Counted from the first letter of the stretch, positions 51,021-60,340 are shown. The stretch: 64,000 bases of DNA from CAVVTR01 sp963751245 (GCA_963751245.1 CAVVTR010000006.1:302636-366635), one strand, 5' to 3'. Made by a program: numbers and translations. The notes: generated by a model not told the origin, from the sequence alone.

Positions 51021-52552
51021 AGCAGCGCCCTCACCTCGGCCTCCGCCGCCGGCACGAAGCCCGCGAGCTCCCCGGCGGGGATCGCACCGGGGAACCGTTC
51101 CTCGGCGAGCTCGGCCGCCCGGCCGTGGAGGTAGGCCCCGGCCGCGGCCGCCTCCCGGCCCTCGACCCCCTGCGCCAGCAGCGAGCCGATGAGCCCCGTC
51201 AGGGTGTCCCCTGCGCCGCCCGAGGCAAGTCCAGGCGAGCCGGTGGGGTTGATCAGGGTGCGCCGCCCCGGCGCCGCCACCACCGTGCGGGCCCCCTTGG
51301 CCAGCACCACCGCGCCGCCGAGCCGGGCGGCATCCGCCGCCGCGCCCAGGCGGTCGCGGACCACGTCGGCCGTTTCGCGCCCGAGCACCCGCGCGAGCTC
51401 CCCGGGGTGGGGCGTCAGCACCGTGGCGCCCTCCCTCGCCGCGACAATCTCGAGGCGGCCGGCGATCAGGGTGAGGGCGTCGGCGTCGAGGAGCAGCGGC
51501 CCCTTCCAGTCCCTGATCATCGCTTCGACGAGGCGCCGCGGTCCGTCTCCCGTGCCCAGCCCCGGGCCCACCGCCACGGCGGTCGCCTTGCCGAGCAGCC
51601 CTTCCAGGCCCTCTCCCGAGACGGTGCCGTCCGGGCCCGCGGGGAGCACGTCCACCATGGCCTCGGGCACCAGCGCCTGGAGGGGCGCCACGGCGGCTGC
51701 GACGGTCCCGACGGTGACCAGCCCGGCCCCCAGAACGACGCCGGCGCGAGCGGCCAGGGCCGCCGCCCCCGCTCGACCCGTGCGCCCCGCCACGACCACC
51801 AGGTGGCCGAAGTGCCCCTTGTGCGCGTCGGCGGCCCGGCGGGGCATCCACCCGGCCACGTCGATCCCCTCCACCACGCCCAGCGCGGCGTGCTCCTCCA
51901 GCACCCACGGCGGGATGCCGATGTCCGCCACCGCCACGTCGCCGCAGCGGTAGCACGCGGGAGGCAGCACGTGGGCCACCTTGGGCGCCCCGAACGTCAC
52001 CGTCACCGCGGCGTCGACGGTCTCGCCGAAGACGTCGGCGCGGGAGCCCGACAGCCCCGAGGGGACGTCCACCGCCACCACGGGCCGCCCCGACGCGTTG
52101 AGGAGCCGCACCACCTCGAGAAGGGGCCCCTCCAGCGGCCGGTCCAGTCCCGTCCCGAACAACGCGTCCACCACCACCGCCACGCCCTCGAGGGCCGCCT
52201 CCACCGCCGAGACCGGTCCCTCCCCGCCCCCGCGCACCTCCACTCCGAACGCACGCGCGAGCTCCAGCTGCTTTGCGGCATCCCCGCGGAGGGAGTCCGC
52301 CCCGAGGGGCAGCACCACCTCCACGTCGGCGCCGAGGCAGCGCAGTTGCCGCGCCGCCGCGAGGCCGTCGCCGCCGTTGTTGCCCGGCCCGCACACCACG
52401 AGCACCCGTCCTGCTTCCGCGAACCGTGCCGCCACCACCTGGGTGACCGCGGAGGCCGCCGACTCCATGAGCACCAGGCCCGGCAGGCCCAGCCCCCGGA
52501 TGGTCGCCGCGTCGGCGCCGCGCATGCCATCGTTGTCGAGCACCGGGATCAT
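51017..52552 (-). CDS. nnr: bifunctional NAD(P)H-hydrate epimerase / ADP-dependent NAD(P)H-hydrate dehydratase
   Basis: This 511-residue fusion repairs damaged NAD(P)H hydrates. The N-terminal epimerase half (~1-215) has VCGPGNNGGDGLAAARQLR and VDALFGTGLDRPLEGP. The C-terminal dehydratase half (~225-505), a ribokinase-like domain, has GHFGHLVVVAGRTGRAGAAA, VGPGLGTGDGPR, VLTPHPGELARVLG and NPTGSPGLASGGAGDTLTG, which contains the catalytic GAGD Asp. Start ATG 52552 is followed by the conserved PVLDNDGMRGADAAT. Translational coupling to tsaE is by a 4-base overlap. It is divergent from the NhaD-like antiporter gene. Confidence 0.95.
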   Translation of the reverse strand: MIPVLDNDGMRGADAATIRGLGLPGLVLMESAASAVTQVVAARFAEAGRVLVVCGPGNNGGDGLAAARQLRCLGADVEVVLPLGADSLRGDAAKQLELARAFGVEVRGGGEGPVSAVEAALEGVAVVVDALFGTGLDRPLEGPLLEVVRLLNASGRPVVAVDVPSGLSGSRADVFGETVDAAVTVTFGAPKVAHVLPPACYRCGDVAVADIGIPPWVLEEHAALGVVEGIDVAGWMPRRAADAHKGHFGHLVVVAGRTGRAGAAALAARAGVVLGAGLVTVGTVAAAVAPLQALVPEAMVDVLPAGPDGTVSGEGLEGLLGKATAVAVGPGLGTGDGPRRLVEAMIRDWKGPLLLDADALTLIAGRLEIVAAREGATVLTPHPGELARVLGRETADVVRDRLGAAADAARLGGAVVLAKGARTVVAAPGRRTLINPTGSPGLASGGAGDTLTGLIGSLLAQGVEGREAAAAGAYLHGRAAELAEERFPGAIPAGELAGFVPAAEAEVRALL

Positions 52553-52675
52553 CGCCGCTCCTCCTCGTCCATCCCATTCTCACGGCCCGCCCGTGCCGCC
52601 GCAAGCGGGACGCGACCGTTATGGTAAGCTGACGGCCTTTGCCGGCCGCTCCCGGCCAGCGCCAAGGGAGATGAC

Positions 52676-54112
52676 ATGCAGCGTCGCCTTCTCGTGGTCC
52701 TCGGCTTCCTCACCGTCCTGCTCACCCCATCCTTCGCCTTCGCTGCGGGCGAGGGGCAGGCCGCGGAGCTGGGCAGCCAGCTTCCCGCATGGAGCGCGCT
52801 CCCCTTCGCGGGGATCCTGCTGTCCATCGCGCTCTTCCCCCTGCTCGCCCCCAGATTCTGGCACCACCACTACCCCAAGGTGACCGGGGCGTGGGCGCTG
52901 ATCCTGGTGGTCCCGTTCCTCATCGCGTACGGGGCGGAGGCCTTCCACGAGATCGCCCACATGGCGATCATCGATTACATCCCGTTCATCATCCTGCTCG
53001 CCGCACTGTTCACCATCGGCGGCGGCATCTACGTGCGGGGCTCGCTGCGCGGGGCCCCCGGCGTGAACGCTGCCATCATGGCCATCGGCGCCGTGCTGGC
53101 CTCGTGGATCGGCACCACCGGAGCGGCGATGCTGCTCATCCGCCCGCTCCTGCGCGCCAACCGCGACCGCCGCCACAAGGCCCACACCGTCGTCTTCTTC
53201 ATCTTCCTCGTCGCAAACATCGGCGGCGCGCTCACCCCCCTCGGCGATCCGCCCCTCTTCCTCGGCTTCCTCCACGGCGTCCCGTTCTTCTGGACGCTCT
53301 CCCTGTGGAAGGAGATGATCGCCGTCGCCGTCGCCGTCCTCCTCGTCTACGTGGTTGTCGACATCGTCCAGTGGCGGCGGGAGGACCCGCTCCTGCACCG
53401 CCCCGCCGAGGGCGAGCGGGAGCCCCTGCGCATCGAAGGCTGGCACAACTTCCTGCTCCTCGGCGGCGTCCTCGCGGGTGTCATCATGTCCGGCGTGTGG
53501 CACCCCGGCGAGGTCACCATCCTCGGCGTCCAGCAGCACATCCAGAACCTCCTCCGTGACGCCCTCCTCGTCGCCATGCTGGCGGCGTCCTGGTTCACCA
53601 CTCCGCGCCGCGTCCGCGAGGAGAACGAGTTCACCTGGGAGCCCATCCGCGAGGTGGCCATCCTCTTCGCCGGCATCTTCGCGACCATCATCCCGGCGCT
53701 GGCCATGCTCCGCGCCGGCGAGCACGGCGCCATGGCCTTCATCATCCGCTCGGTGAACGACCCGGCCCATTTCTTCTGGGCCACCGGCGGGCTGTCATCC
53801 TTCCTGGACAACGCACCCACCTACCTGACCTTCCTGTCCACCGCCCTGGGGCGCCTCTACCCGGGGCTCCCCGAGCGCGCCGCCATCCTCAAGCTCATCG
53901 GCGAGAACCACGCCTACCTCCAGGCCATCGCCACGGGCGCCGTCTTCATGGGGGCCAACACCTACATCGGCAACGCCCCCAACTTCATGGTGAAGTCCAT
54001 CGCCGAGGAGTCCGGGGTGGAGATGCCCTCGTTCTTCGGCTACATCTTCCGCTACTCCCTGCCGGTGCTGATCCCCATCTTCGTGGTCGTGACCTGGGTA
54101 TTCTTTGAGTAG
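52676..54112 (+). CDS. NhaD-like sodium:proton antiporter (CitMHS/ArsB superfamily)
   Basis: A 478-residue membrane protein starting at ATG 52676 after AAGGGAG. It begins with a hydrophobic, signal-like helix (LVVLGFLTVLLTPSFAFAA) and contains roughly 12-13 further membrane helices. The segment WIGTTGAAMLLIRPLLRANR and NIGGALTPLGDPPLFLGFLH, and the second-half FLDNAPTYLTFLS and GANTYIGNAPNFMVKSIAEE, are the inverted-repeat hairpin motifs of the ion-transporter superfamily and fit NhaD-type antiporters. It probably exchanges Na+ for H+ across the inner membrane. It is followed 10 bases later by an unknown protein with a strong RBS, so they are likely an operon. Confidence 0.85.
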   Translation: MQRRLLVVLGFLTVLLTPSFAFAAGEGQAAELGSQLPAWSALPFAGILLSIALFPLLAPRFWHHHYPKVTGAWALILVVPFLIAYGAEAFHEIAHMAIIDYIPFIILLAALFTIGGGIYVRGSLRGAPGVNAAIMAIGAVLASWIGTTGAAMLLIRPLLRANRDRRHKAHTVVFFIFLVANIGGALTPLGDPPLFLGFLHGVPFFWTLSLWKEMIAVAVAVLLVYVVVDIVQWRREDPLLHRPAEGEREPLRIEGWHNFLLLGGVLAGVIMSGVWHPGEVTILGVQQHIQNLLRDALLVAMLAASWFTTPRRVREENEFTWEPIREVAILFAGIFATIIPALAMLRAGEHGAMAFIIRSVNDPAHFFWATGGLSSFLDNAPTYLTFLSTALGRLYPGLPERAAILKLIGENHAYLQAIATGAVFMGANTYIGNAPNFMVKSIAEESGVEMPSFFGYIFRYSLPVLIPIFVVVTWVFFE

Positions 54113-54122
54113 GAGGGGAACG

Positions 54123-54704
54123 ATGAGCGTTTGGCACGAGATCGTCATCGAGTGTTCCGAAAAGGTCCTCCGCGCCTTCGTTGCCGGCTACGAGGTCGGT
54201 CTGGGGCACCGCGAGGGGCTGGTCCTGGGGTGTGACCTCGACCTCGAGAAGTCGTCGCTCACCGAGAGGGTCCGCGAGCTCTTCGACGCGGGATCCCACC
54301 AGGTCGTCTTCGCCACCTCCACGGTGGCGGACCGGCTCGCCGAGACCATCCGCCGCGACGGCGACGACGCCGGGGTCAGCCTCGAGAGCGTGCGCGAGGT
54401 CACCGGCGCCCGTTTCGAGTTCAAAGCGGAGGCGTACTCCAAGGACGTGGCCGGCGTCATCCGCCAGAACCTCTTCGGGGAGCTTCCGGAAGGCGTGACC
54501 TTCGCGGACCGCGAGGAGTCCGAGGAGATCGATCCGGAGGCGCGCGGCGCCGAGCTCTACGCGCCCATGCACGACTACACCTACAAGGCCGGCGCCACCG
54601 TCTCGGGTCCTTTCCCCGCCGTCGTCGAGCTCCACCGGCGCGCCGCCAACCTCGATTTCGTCCACGCCGGCCCGATCCACGTGGACGCCCGCGAGATCGG
54701 CTGA
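54123..54704 (+). CDS. hypothetical protein of unknown function
   Basis: The ATG at 54123 with AGGAGGGG upstream gives 193 residues; I do not recognise the family. It is soluble, acidic (for example ADREESEEIDPEARG), and has no signal peptide or membrane helix. It looks like a mixed alpha/beta protein: EIVIECSEKVLRAFVAGYEV at the start, VLGCDLDLEKSSLTERVREL, then VTGARFEFKAEAYSKDVAGV, and a C-terminal TVSGPFPAVVELHRRAANLD. The gene starts 10 bases after the antiporter stop and precedes the DUF309 gene by 14 bases, so all three may be one transcript. Confidence 0.65.
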   Translation: MSVWHEIVIECSEKVLRAFVAGYEVGLGHREGLVLGCDLDLEKSSLTERVRELFDAGSHQVVFATSTVADRLAETIRRDGDDAGVSLESVREVTGARFEFKAEAYSKDVAGVIRQNLFGELPEGVTFADREESEEIDPEARGAELYAPMHDYTYKAGATVSGPFPAVVELHRRAANLDFVHAGPIHVDAREIG

Positions 54705-54718
54705 GCCCGGACGGGGCC

Positions 54719-55063
54719 ATGGGCGGCGCCCCCGCCCCCGAAGTGACCGCCGCCCTCGAGGAGGGGTTGCGCCTCTACCGGGGTGGCCGTCCGTGGGAGG
54801 CGCACCAGGCCTGGGAGACCGCCTGGCGCGCCCTGTCCGGCCCCGAGAGGCGCTGGGTGCAGGGGCTCATCATGCTCGCCGGCGCGGCTCACCACCTCTC
54901 CCGCGGGCGGCGGAGCGAGGCAAGGCGGCTGCTGCTGGCCGCCGCCGAACGCCTGGAGCCCGCCCCGGACCCGCCGCTCCTCGCCGTGGCTCCGGACCCC
55001 GCGGGGCGCGCACGCGCCGCCGCCCGCCGGGGCGGCGACGGACCTCCTGCAGTGGATCTGTGA
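54719..55063 (+). CDS. DUF309 family protein
   Basis: A 114-residue protein whose N-terminal ~75 residues match DUF309, small all-helical proteins of unknown function: EEGLRLYRGGRPWEAHQAWE with the characteristic EAH, then WRALSGPERRWVQGLIMLAG with ERxxxQGL, and AAHHLSRGR. The C-terminal ~40 residues are Ala/Pro/Arg-rich and not conserved in the family. It is the last gene of the group starting with the antiporter. Its stop converges on the pentapeptide-repeat gene 20 bases away. Confidence 0.8.
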   Translation: MGGAPAPEVTAALEEGLRLYRGGRPWEAHQAWETAWRALSGPERRWVQGLIMLAGAAHHLSRGRRSEARRLLLAAAERLEPAPDPPLLAVAPDPAGRARAAARRGGDGPPAVDL

Positions 55064-55083
55064 AGCTCCGCCCCGGGGCGGCC

Positions 55084-56544
55084 TCAGCGGCCGCCGCTGC
55101 GCGCCTGGCGGCGCACCCTGGGGTCCTTGCTCTCGATGTCCCGCACCAGCTTCACGGTGTCCCGGATGCGCCGCTGCTGTTCGCGCTTGAGGCGTTCCTC
55201 GCGCTTGCGCCGGGCCGAAAGGAAGAGCGCCGTCACGATCTGGACGATGCGCCAGTGCACGGCGGCCGCCGGAAGCTTCGCGTGCCGCAGCCTCGCACCC
55301 CAGAACCGGCTGCTGCCCACCGAGGCACGCGTGAAGTCGGCGCCCCGCAGATCCGACCAGTTGAACCGTACGCGGCTGCAGTCGGCCCCGACGAACTTGG
55401 TGAAGCGAGCGTCCGCGCGGGTGAAGTCGGCCCCCGCCAGGTTGGCCATCATGAGGTCGCACCCCGACACGTCCGCGTCGGCGAGCACGGCGCCCGACAG
55501 GTTGACCTGGCGCATCCGGGCCCCGCGCACCTGCGCGCCGGTGAGCCAGGCCCCCTCCATGGCGGCACCCTCGAGGTTGGCCTCCCGCAGGTCCGCGCCC
55601 TCCAGCCGCGCCTGCTCCAGACGCCAGCCCCGCATGTCGTGGCCGGACAGCACGGCGCCCGTCAAGTTGGCCTTGGACAGCCCGACGTGGGCTACCCTGA
55701 GGGCGCGGACGTCGAAGCCGTCGAGGCGCGAACCCGCCAGCTGCACGCGGTCCAGCGAGGCCGACGTCAGATTCGCCTCCCTCAGGTCCACGGCCTGCAT
55801 GTCGCAGCTCACGAACCGCGCCCCCTCCAGGCTGGCGCCGGTCATGATGGCGTGGAGGAACGCCGTCTCGGAGCACTCCACCTCGCGCAGGTCGGCCCCC
55901 ATGAGGTTCGCTTCGCGGAAGTTGGCGGAGGTGATCCTCGCGCCCCGCAGCACCGCCTTGACCAGCTGCGCGCGCGCCGCCAGCGTTCCGTTCATGCTGG
56001 CGCCGGTGAGGTCGTCGCCGTTGAGGTTGACGGCCTCGAGCACGGCGCCGTCGAGGTTGGCGCCGCAGAAGCTGGCACCGGCGACCCTCGCCCCCCTCAG
56101 GGACGAGCCCTTGAGCGTGGCGTTGTCCAGCACCGCGCCGTCGAGGGCGGCCCCGTCCAGGTTCACCTGCGACAGCTCGGCCTCCGCCAGGTCGCACCCT
56201 GTGAGGTCCGTGCCCCGCACCGTGGCGTTGGTCAGTCTCGTCCGGCGGAAGCTCGCCCCGCGGAGGTCGAGCATGTCGAGGTGGACTCCGGAGAGGTCGG
56301 CCTCGTCCAGGATCGCCCCCTCCAGCGCCGCAGCGTCGAGCTGCGCGGCCGCCAGGTTCGCACCCCGCAGGTTCGCGCCCCGCAGGTTGACGCTCAGCAT
56401 CACCGCCTTGGAGAGGTCGACGCCGGAGAGATCGCGCCCGGAGAGGTCGGCGCCGACGAGGTCGGGGATGATCCGCGTGTTGGCGGCCCGCCACCGTGAC
56501 CACTCCGGCGTGCCCAGCAGCTTCACGTGCTCAGGGTTTGCCAT
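55084..56544 (-). CDS. long pentapeptide-repeat protein
   Basis: The 486-residue protein is mostly pentapeptide repeats of the A(D/N)LXX type, from GADLSGRDLSGVDLSKA (~residue 31) to about residue 425, for example NLRGANLRGANLAAAQLD, NLEGAAMEGAWLTGAQVRG and NWSDLRGADFTRASVGSS. Such repeats fold into a right-handed quadrilateral beta-helix. Some relatives mimic DNA and protect gyrase; others have no known role. The last ~60 residues are different: a hydrophobic stretch (VHWRIVQIVTALFLSARR) followed by a very basic helix (KREERLKREQQRRIRDTVKL). There is no signal peptide. Start ATG 56544 is just after the recG stop region; it converges on DUF309. Confidence 0.88.
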   Translation of the reverse strand: MANPEHVKLLGTPEWSRWRAANTRIIPDLVGADLSGRDLSGVDLSKAVMLSVNLRGANLRGANLAAAQLDAAALEGAILDEADLSGVHLDMLDLRGASFRRTRLTNATVRGTDLTGCDLAEAELSQVNLDGAALDGAVLDNATLKGSSLRGARVAGASFCGANLDGAVLEAVNLNGDDLTGASMNGTLAARAQLVKAVLRGARITSANFREANLMGADLREVECSETAFLHAIMTGASLEGARFVSCDMQAVDLREANLTSASLDRVQLAGSRLDGFDVRALRVAHVGLSKANLTGAVLSGHDMRGWRLEQARLEGADLREANLEGAAMEGAWLTGAQVRGARMRQVNLSGAVLADADVSGCDLMMANLAGADFTRADARFTKFVGADCSRVRFNWSDLRGADFTRASVGSSRFWGARLRHAKLPAAAVHWRIVQIVTALFLSARRKREERLKREQQRRIRDTVKLVRDIESKDPRVRRQARSGGR

Positions 56545-56553
56545 GACACAATT

Positions 56554-58647
56554 CTAACCCGTGCCCACCGTACCCGGCTCCGCTCCGACCCCCGCAAGGG
56601 CGGCCTCCAGGGCGCCGAGCCCTCCCGCCGCGGCGATGCCGGCCGCCGCCGATCGGGCCGCCTCGAGCTCGCGGCGGTGGCTGAACAGGCTCGCCACCTT
56701 GAACTCCGGCCGGCCCCACTGACGTAGCCCGGTGAGCTCGCCGGGACCGCGCATCCGGAAGTCCTCCTCGGCGATGCGGAACCCGTCGGTGGTCGAGGCG
56801 AACACCTCGAGCCGCCGCCGCGCCTCGGGGGCGCAGGCCTCCCCCACGAGGAGCGCGCAGAACGAGCGCCGCGTCCCGCGGCCCACCCGTCCGCGCAGCT
56901 GGTGCAGCTGGGCGAGCCCGAAGCGCTCCGCGTTCTCGATCACCATCACCGACGCCTCAGGCACGTCGATACCCACCTCGATCACCGTGGTGGCGCAGAG
57001 CACCTGGATCTCTCCCGCCGCGAACGCCGCCATCACCTCCTCGCGCTCCGCCGCTCCGAGGCGGCCGTGGACGACGCCCACATCGATGTCCGGGAGCGCG
57101 CGCCGTACCGCGCGGACGTGGGTCGTCACCGCCCGCAGCGAGAGCGACTCCGACTCCTCGATGAGAGGGAACACCCAGTAGACGCGCCCCCCCTCCTCCA
57201 CCTCCCGCCGCAGGAACGCCATCAGGGCGCCCCTCGCGGGATCCTCGCGCAGGGCGGTCCGCACCGGCCGCCGCCCCGGCGGCAGCTCGTCGATGACGGA
57301 AACGTCCAGGTCGCCGTAGAGGGACAGCGCCATGGACCGCGGAATGGGCGTGGCCGTCATGACCAGCAGGTGGGGCGCCTCGCCCTTGGCCCGCAGGGCG
57401 TCGCGCTGCGCCACGCCGAAGCGGTGCTGCTCGTCGATCACCGCCAGGCCCAGGCGGGGGAACGCCACCGCGTCCTCGATGAGCGCGTGGGTCCCGATCA
57501 CGAACCGCTGGCGCCCCTCCGCAAGGGCGGCGTGGACCGCGCGCTTCTCCCCGGCGCTCATGGACCCGACCAGCAACTCCGGTGCGAACGGCGTCGCCGC
57601 CATCAGCCCGGTGAGCGTGGTGTGGTGCTGCTGGGCGAGGAGCTCGGTGGGCGCCAGGATGGCGACCTGTCCCCCCGACTCGAGCACCACCAGCGCCGCC
57701 AGCATCGCCACCACGGTCTTGCCGGCGCCCACGTCGCCCTGCAGCAGCCGAGCCATCGGGAACGGCCGCTGCAGGTCGGCCACGATCTCGGCGAGGGCGC
57801 CGCGCTGCGCCCGGGTGAGCTGGAACGGCAGCACGGCCCGCGCCCGCTCCCTCACCTCGTCCGTGATCACGCATCGCACCGCCCGCTGGCTGCGCCGCTG
57901 CTCCCGCGCCCGCTCCAGCACCGCCGCGAGCCCGAGGAGCTCGTCGAACGCGAGACGGCGCTGCGCCGGCGTGCGGCGCTCGGCCAGGGCGGCGATCAGC
58001 TCCCCGTTGCCCTCCCCGTCCCCGGCGGGGAAGTGGACCTGGCGCAGCGCCTCCTCCCGGGAGGGCAGCCCCAGCTCGGCGGGGACGTACGGCGCCAGCA
58101 GATCCGGACCCGGGTCCGTCTCGTCGAGGACCCGGGCGACCAGGGAGCGGATCCGCCGCCCTCCAACGCTCCCCACCCGCCGGTAGATGGGCACGATCCG
58201 GGCGAGGTGCACCGGCTCGGCGTCCTCGTCCTCCACCTCCCACTCCGGCGCCACCATTTGCAGCCCCCACCCGCTGCGGGCCGGGCGCAGGGGACCGTAG
58301 AGCCACACGCGGGTCCCCGCCTTGAGGGAGGAGCTCAGGTACGGCTGGTTGAACCACACCACCGGGAGGGCGCCGGTGCCGTCCTCCACCAGCGCCTCCA
58401 CGATGGTCATGCGGCGCCGGTGCGCGCGCCGCTCCACCAGCTCCACGACCCGCCCTCCCACGGTGACGGCCACGTCGGGGCGCGTGAGCGACGCGATGGT
58501 CGCGGGACGCGAGCGGTCCTCGTAGCGGTGCGGCAGGTGCCAGAGGAGGTCGGAGACGGTGCGGATGCCCGCCGCGGCGAACGCCCGCGTCAGCGACGGC
58601 CCGATCCCCCTGACGGCGCCGAGGCCGCTGGAGGGTCCCGGCAGCAT
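56554..58647 (-). CDS. recG: ATP-dependent DNA helicase RecG
   Basis: RecG remodels stalled forks and Holliday junctions. The 697-residue protein has the wedge/OB region at the N terminus (LWHLPHRYEDRSRPATIASL), then Walker A LLQGDVGAGKTVVAMLAALV (~residues 298-317), the motif Ia TELLAQQH, the DExx box LAVIDEQHRFGVAQRDAL, motif III VMTATPIPRSMALSLYGDLD and motif VI in RFGLAQLHQLRGRVGRG. The start ATG shares one base with the cNMP-FHA stop (ATGA), so they are coupled. Length and motif order are normal. Confidence 0.96.
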   Translation of the reverse strand: MLPGPSSGLGAVRGIGPSLTRAFAAAGIRTVSDLLWHLPHRYEDRSRPATIASLTRPDVAVTVGGRVVELVERRAHRRRMTIVEALVEDGTGALPVVWFNQPYLSSSLKAGTRVWLYGPLRPARSGWGLQMVAPEWEVEDEDAEPVHLARIVPIYRRVGSVGGRRIRSLVARVLDETDPGPDLLAPYVPAELGLPSREEALRQVHFPAGDGEGNGELIAALAERRTPAQRRLAFDELLGLAAVLERAREQRRSQRAVRCVITDEVRERARAVLPFQLTRAQRGALAEIVADLQRPFPMARLLQGDVGAGKTVVAMLAALVVLESGGQVAILAPTELLAQQHHTTLTGLMAATPFAPELLVGSMSAGEKRAVHAALAEGRQRFVIGTHALIEDAVAFPRLGLAVIDEQHRFGVAQRDALRAKGEAPHLLVMTATPIPRSMALSLYGDLDVSVIDELPPGRRPVRTALREDPARGALMAFLRREVEEGGRVYWVFPLIEESESLSLRAVTTHVRAVRRALPDIDVGVVHGRLGAAEREEVMAAFAAGEIQVLCATTVIEVGIDVPEASVMVIENAERFGLAQLHQLRGRVGRGTRRSFCALLVGEACAPEARRRLEVFASTTDGFRIAEEDFRMRGPGELTGLRQWGRPEFKVASLFSHRRELEAARSAAAGIAAAGGLGALEAALAGVGAEPGTVGTG

Positions 58648-59428
58648 CAGCTCCTGCCGAGGACCCGGAGGCGAAGGGAGATCAGCGCCACCTGGAGCAG
58701 GTCCCCGTCCACCAGCGGGTGAACCTTGAACGGCTCGAGCCTGCGCCCGTTGAGGTAGGTGCCGTTGGTGGACGCGTTGGTCTCGATCACGCTCAGCTCG
58801 CCGCCCTGCGAGCGGATGGTGGCGTGCCGGCGCGACACCGAGTGACGGGGGTCCACCGCGCTGAGCTCGATGTCGGGCGCGACGCCGGTGACGGGGTCGC
58901 GGCGCCCGATGGTCGTGTCGCCCTCCTCCTTGACCGGGAAGATGCGTCCCGCGGAAGGCTCGAAAAGGATGGTGCGGCTCTCGATGCCCTGGCTCGACGG
59001 TTCCTCCGGGAGTGCCCCCACCTCGAGCCCCGCGCCCCCCAGCTCCTCCAGGCGGCGGTTGGCCTCCCGCACCCTCTCGGAGAGCTTCGCCATCATGTGG
59101 AGGGCGATGAGAGGCCGGCTGGTGAGCAGCCCCTGCAGGTCGGCCGCACCCAGCTGCAGCACCTCCACGTCGGTGATGGCGGACGCGGTGGCCGAGCGCT
59201 CCGGGTACTCCTCCAGCAGCGACATCTCCCCGAAGAAGTCCCCCTTCTCCAAAATCGCCAGGCGCCGCTCCCCCCCCCGCTGCCCCGCGAGATCACCACC
59301 TCGCCCTTCTGGATGATGAACATGTCGCAGCCCGGATCGCCCTCCCGGAAGATCACCTCGTCGGCGGCGAACCGCCGCCTGACGTCGCGCAGCCGGAGCT
59401 GGCTCCGGTCGAACCTGACCTTCACCAC
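58647..59428 (-). CDS. cyclic-nucleotide-binding domain/FHA domain protein, one apparent frameshift
   Basis: The GTG at 59428 directly follows the LD-carboxypeptidase stop. The first frame encodes a cNMP-binding domain (RRFAADEVIFREGDPGCDMF, IIQKGEVVISRG). Then a nine-base C run at 59270-59278 marks a frame change to KGDFFGEMSLLEEYPERSAT, the phosphate-binding-cassette part, and onward. After a helix and linker, residues ~160-255 are an FHA domain (TTIGRRDPVTGV, SVSRRHATIRSQG, ETNASTNGTYLNGRR), which binds phospho-threonine. About 260 residues in all. It would join cyclic-nucleotide or other ligand sensing to Ser/Thr kinase signalling. It sits between ldcA and recG with immediate overlaps. 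Confidence 0.82.
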
Positions 59429-60340
59429 CTACGGGCCCTCCCAACGGACCACGCCGCGCCGCGTGTCCACCTCCACGCCGCCCCCGAGGGGAAACGGCAC
59501 GTTCACGGTCCCGTGACCGAACGAGAGCCCCGCCACCACCACCGCCCCGGCGGGTGCCGCCTCCAGGAGCAGCTCGTGCCAGCGCGCCTCGAAGCCGGGC
59601 TCGTCGCGCCCGCAGCGGTGCAGCTCGCCCGCCAGCACCGCCCGGACCCCGGCCAGCGCCGACGTCTGCCGCAGCTGCGTGAGCAGGCGGTCGAGGCGGT
59701 AGCCGGGCTCGCCCACGTCCTCGAGGAACAGCACCGCGCCCTCGTACGACGGACGGTAGGGCGTTCCCTCCAGTGCAGCGAGCACCGACAGGTTGCCGCC
59801 CACCGCGGGCCCCGCGGCCACTCCGCCCCGCAGCACCACCGTCCCGGCGAGATCGAACAGCTCTGACGGGGTCGCCCCGCGAAGGTAGCGCAGGAGCCTC
59901 CCGGTGCTCTCCGGGTCGCGTCCGAGCGTCGTGACCATTGGCCCGTGCAGCGTCGCGACCGGAAACCGGGGCGACAGCGCGGCGTGGAGGGCCGTCACGT
60001 CGGAGAACCCCACCACCCAGCCGCCCCACGCCTCCAGGCGCTCCCACGGGAGATCCGGCAGAAGCCTCGTCGTCCCGTAGCCGCCGCGGGCCGCGATGAG
60101 CACATCCACGCCCGCGTCGAGCAGGGCCTCGAGACCCGCGAGGCGCTCCCCGTCACCGCCGGCCAGGTACCCCGTCCGGCGGTGGAGGTTGGGTGCCTGA
60201 ACGACGGAGAACCCGGACTCACGGAGCAGGGCGAGCCCCTCGGAGACCCGGTCCGGATCCACCGGCCCGGCCAGCGTCATCACCCCCACCCGCGCACCGG
60301 CCGCGACCGGCGCGGGCAGGGGTCGGAAAACGATGCTCAC
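59429..60340 (-). CDS. LD-carboxypeptidase (S66 family, LdcA/MccF-like)
   Basis: The 303-residue protein (GTG start at 60340) belongs to S66 serine peptidases, which remove the terminal D-Ala from muropeptide tetrapeptides for recycling, or detoxify microcin-type peptides. The nucleophile elbow is VVGFSDVTALHAAL (~residues 110-124). The acid and base are in GGNLSVLAALEGTPY, LFLEDVGEPGYRLDR and the final LSFGHGTVNVPFPLGG. A cytoplasmic location is expected since no signal peptide is present. It begins a minus-strand set ldcA - cNMP-FHA - recG with immediate junctions. Confidence 0.92.
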   Translation of the reverse strand: MSIVFRPLPAPVAAGARVGVMTLAGPVDPDRVSEGLALLRESGFSVVQAPNLHRRTGYLAGGDGERLAGLEALLDAGVDVLIAARGGYGTTRLLPDLPWERLEAWGGWVVGFSDVTALHAALSPRFPVATLHGPMVTTLGRDPESTGRLLRYLRGATPSELFDLAGTVVLRGGVAAGPAVGGNLSVLAALEGTPYRPSYEGAVLFLEDVGEPGYRLDRLLTQLRQTSALAGVRAVLAGELHRCGRDEPGFEARWHELLLEAAPAGAVVVAGLSFGHGTVNVPFPLGGGVEVDTRRGVVRWEGP

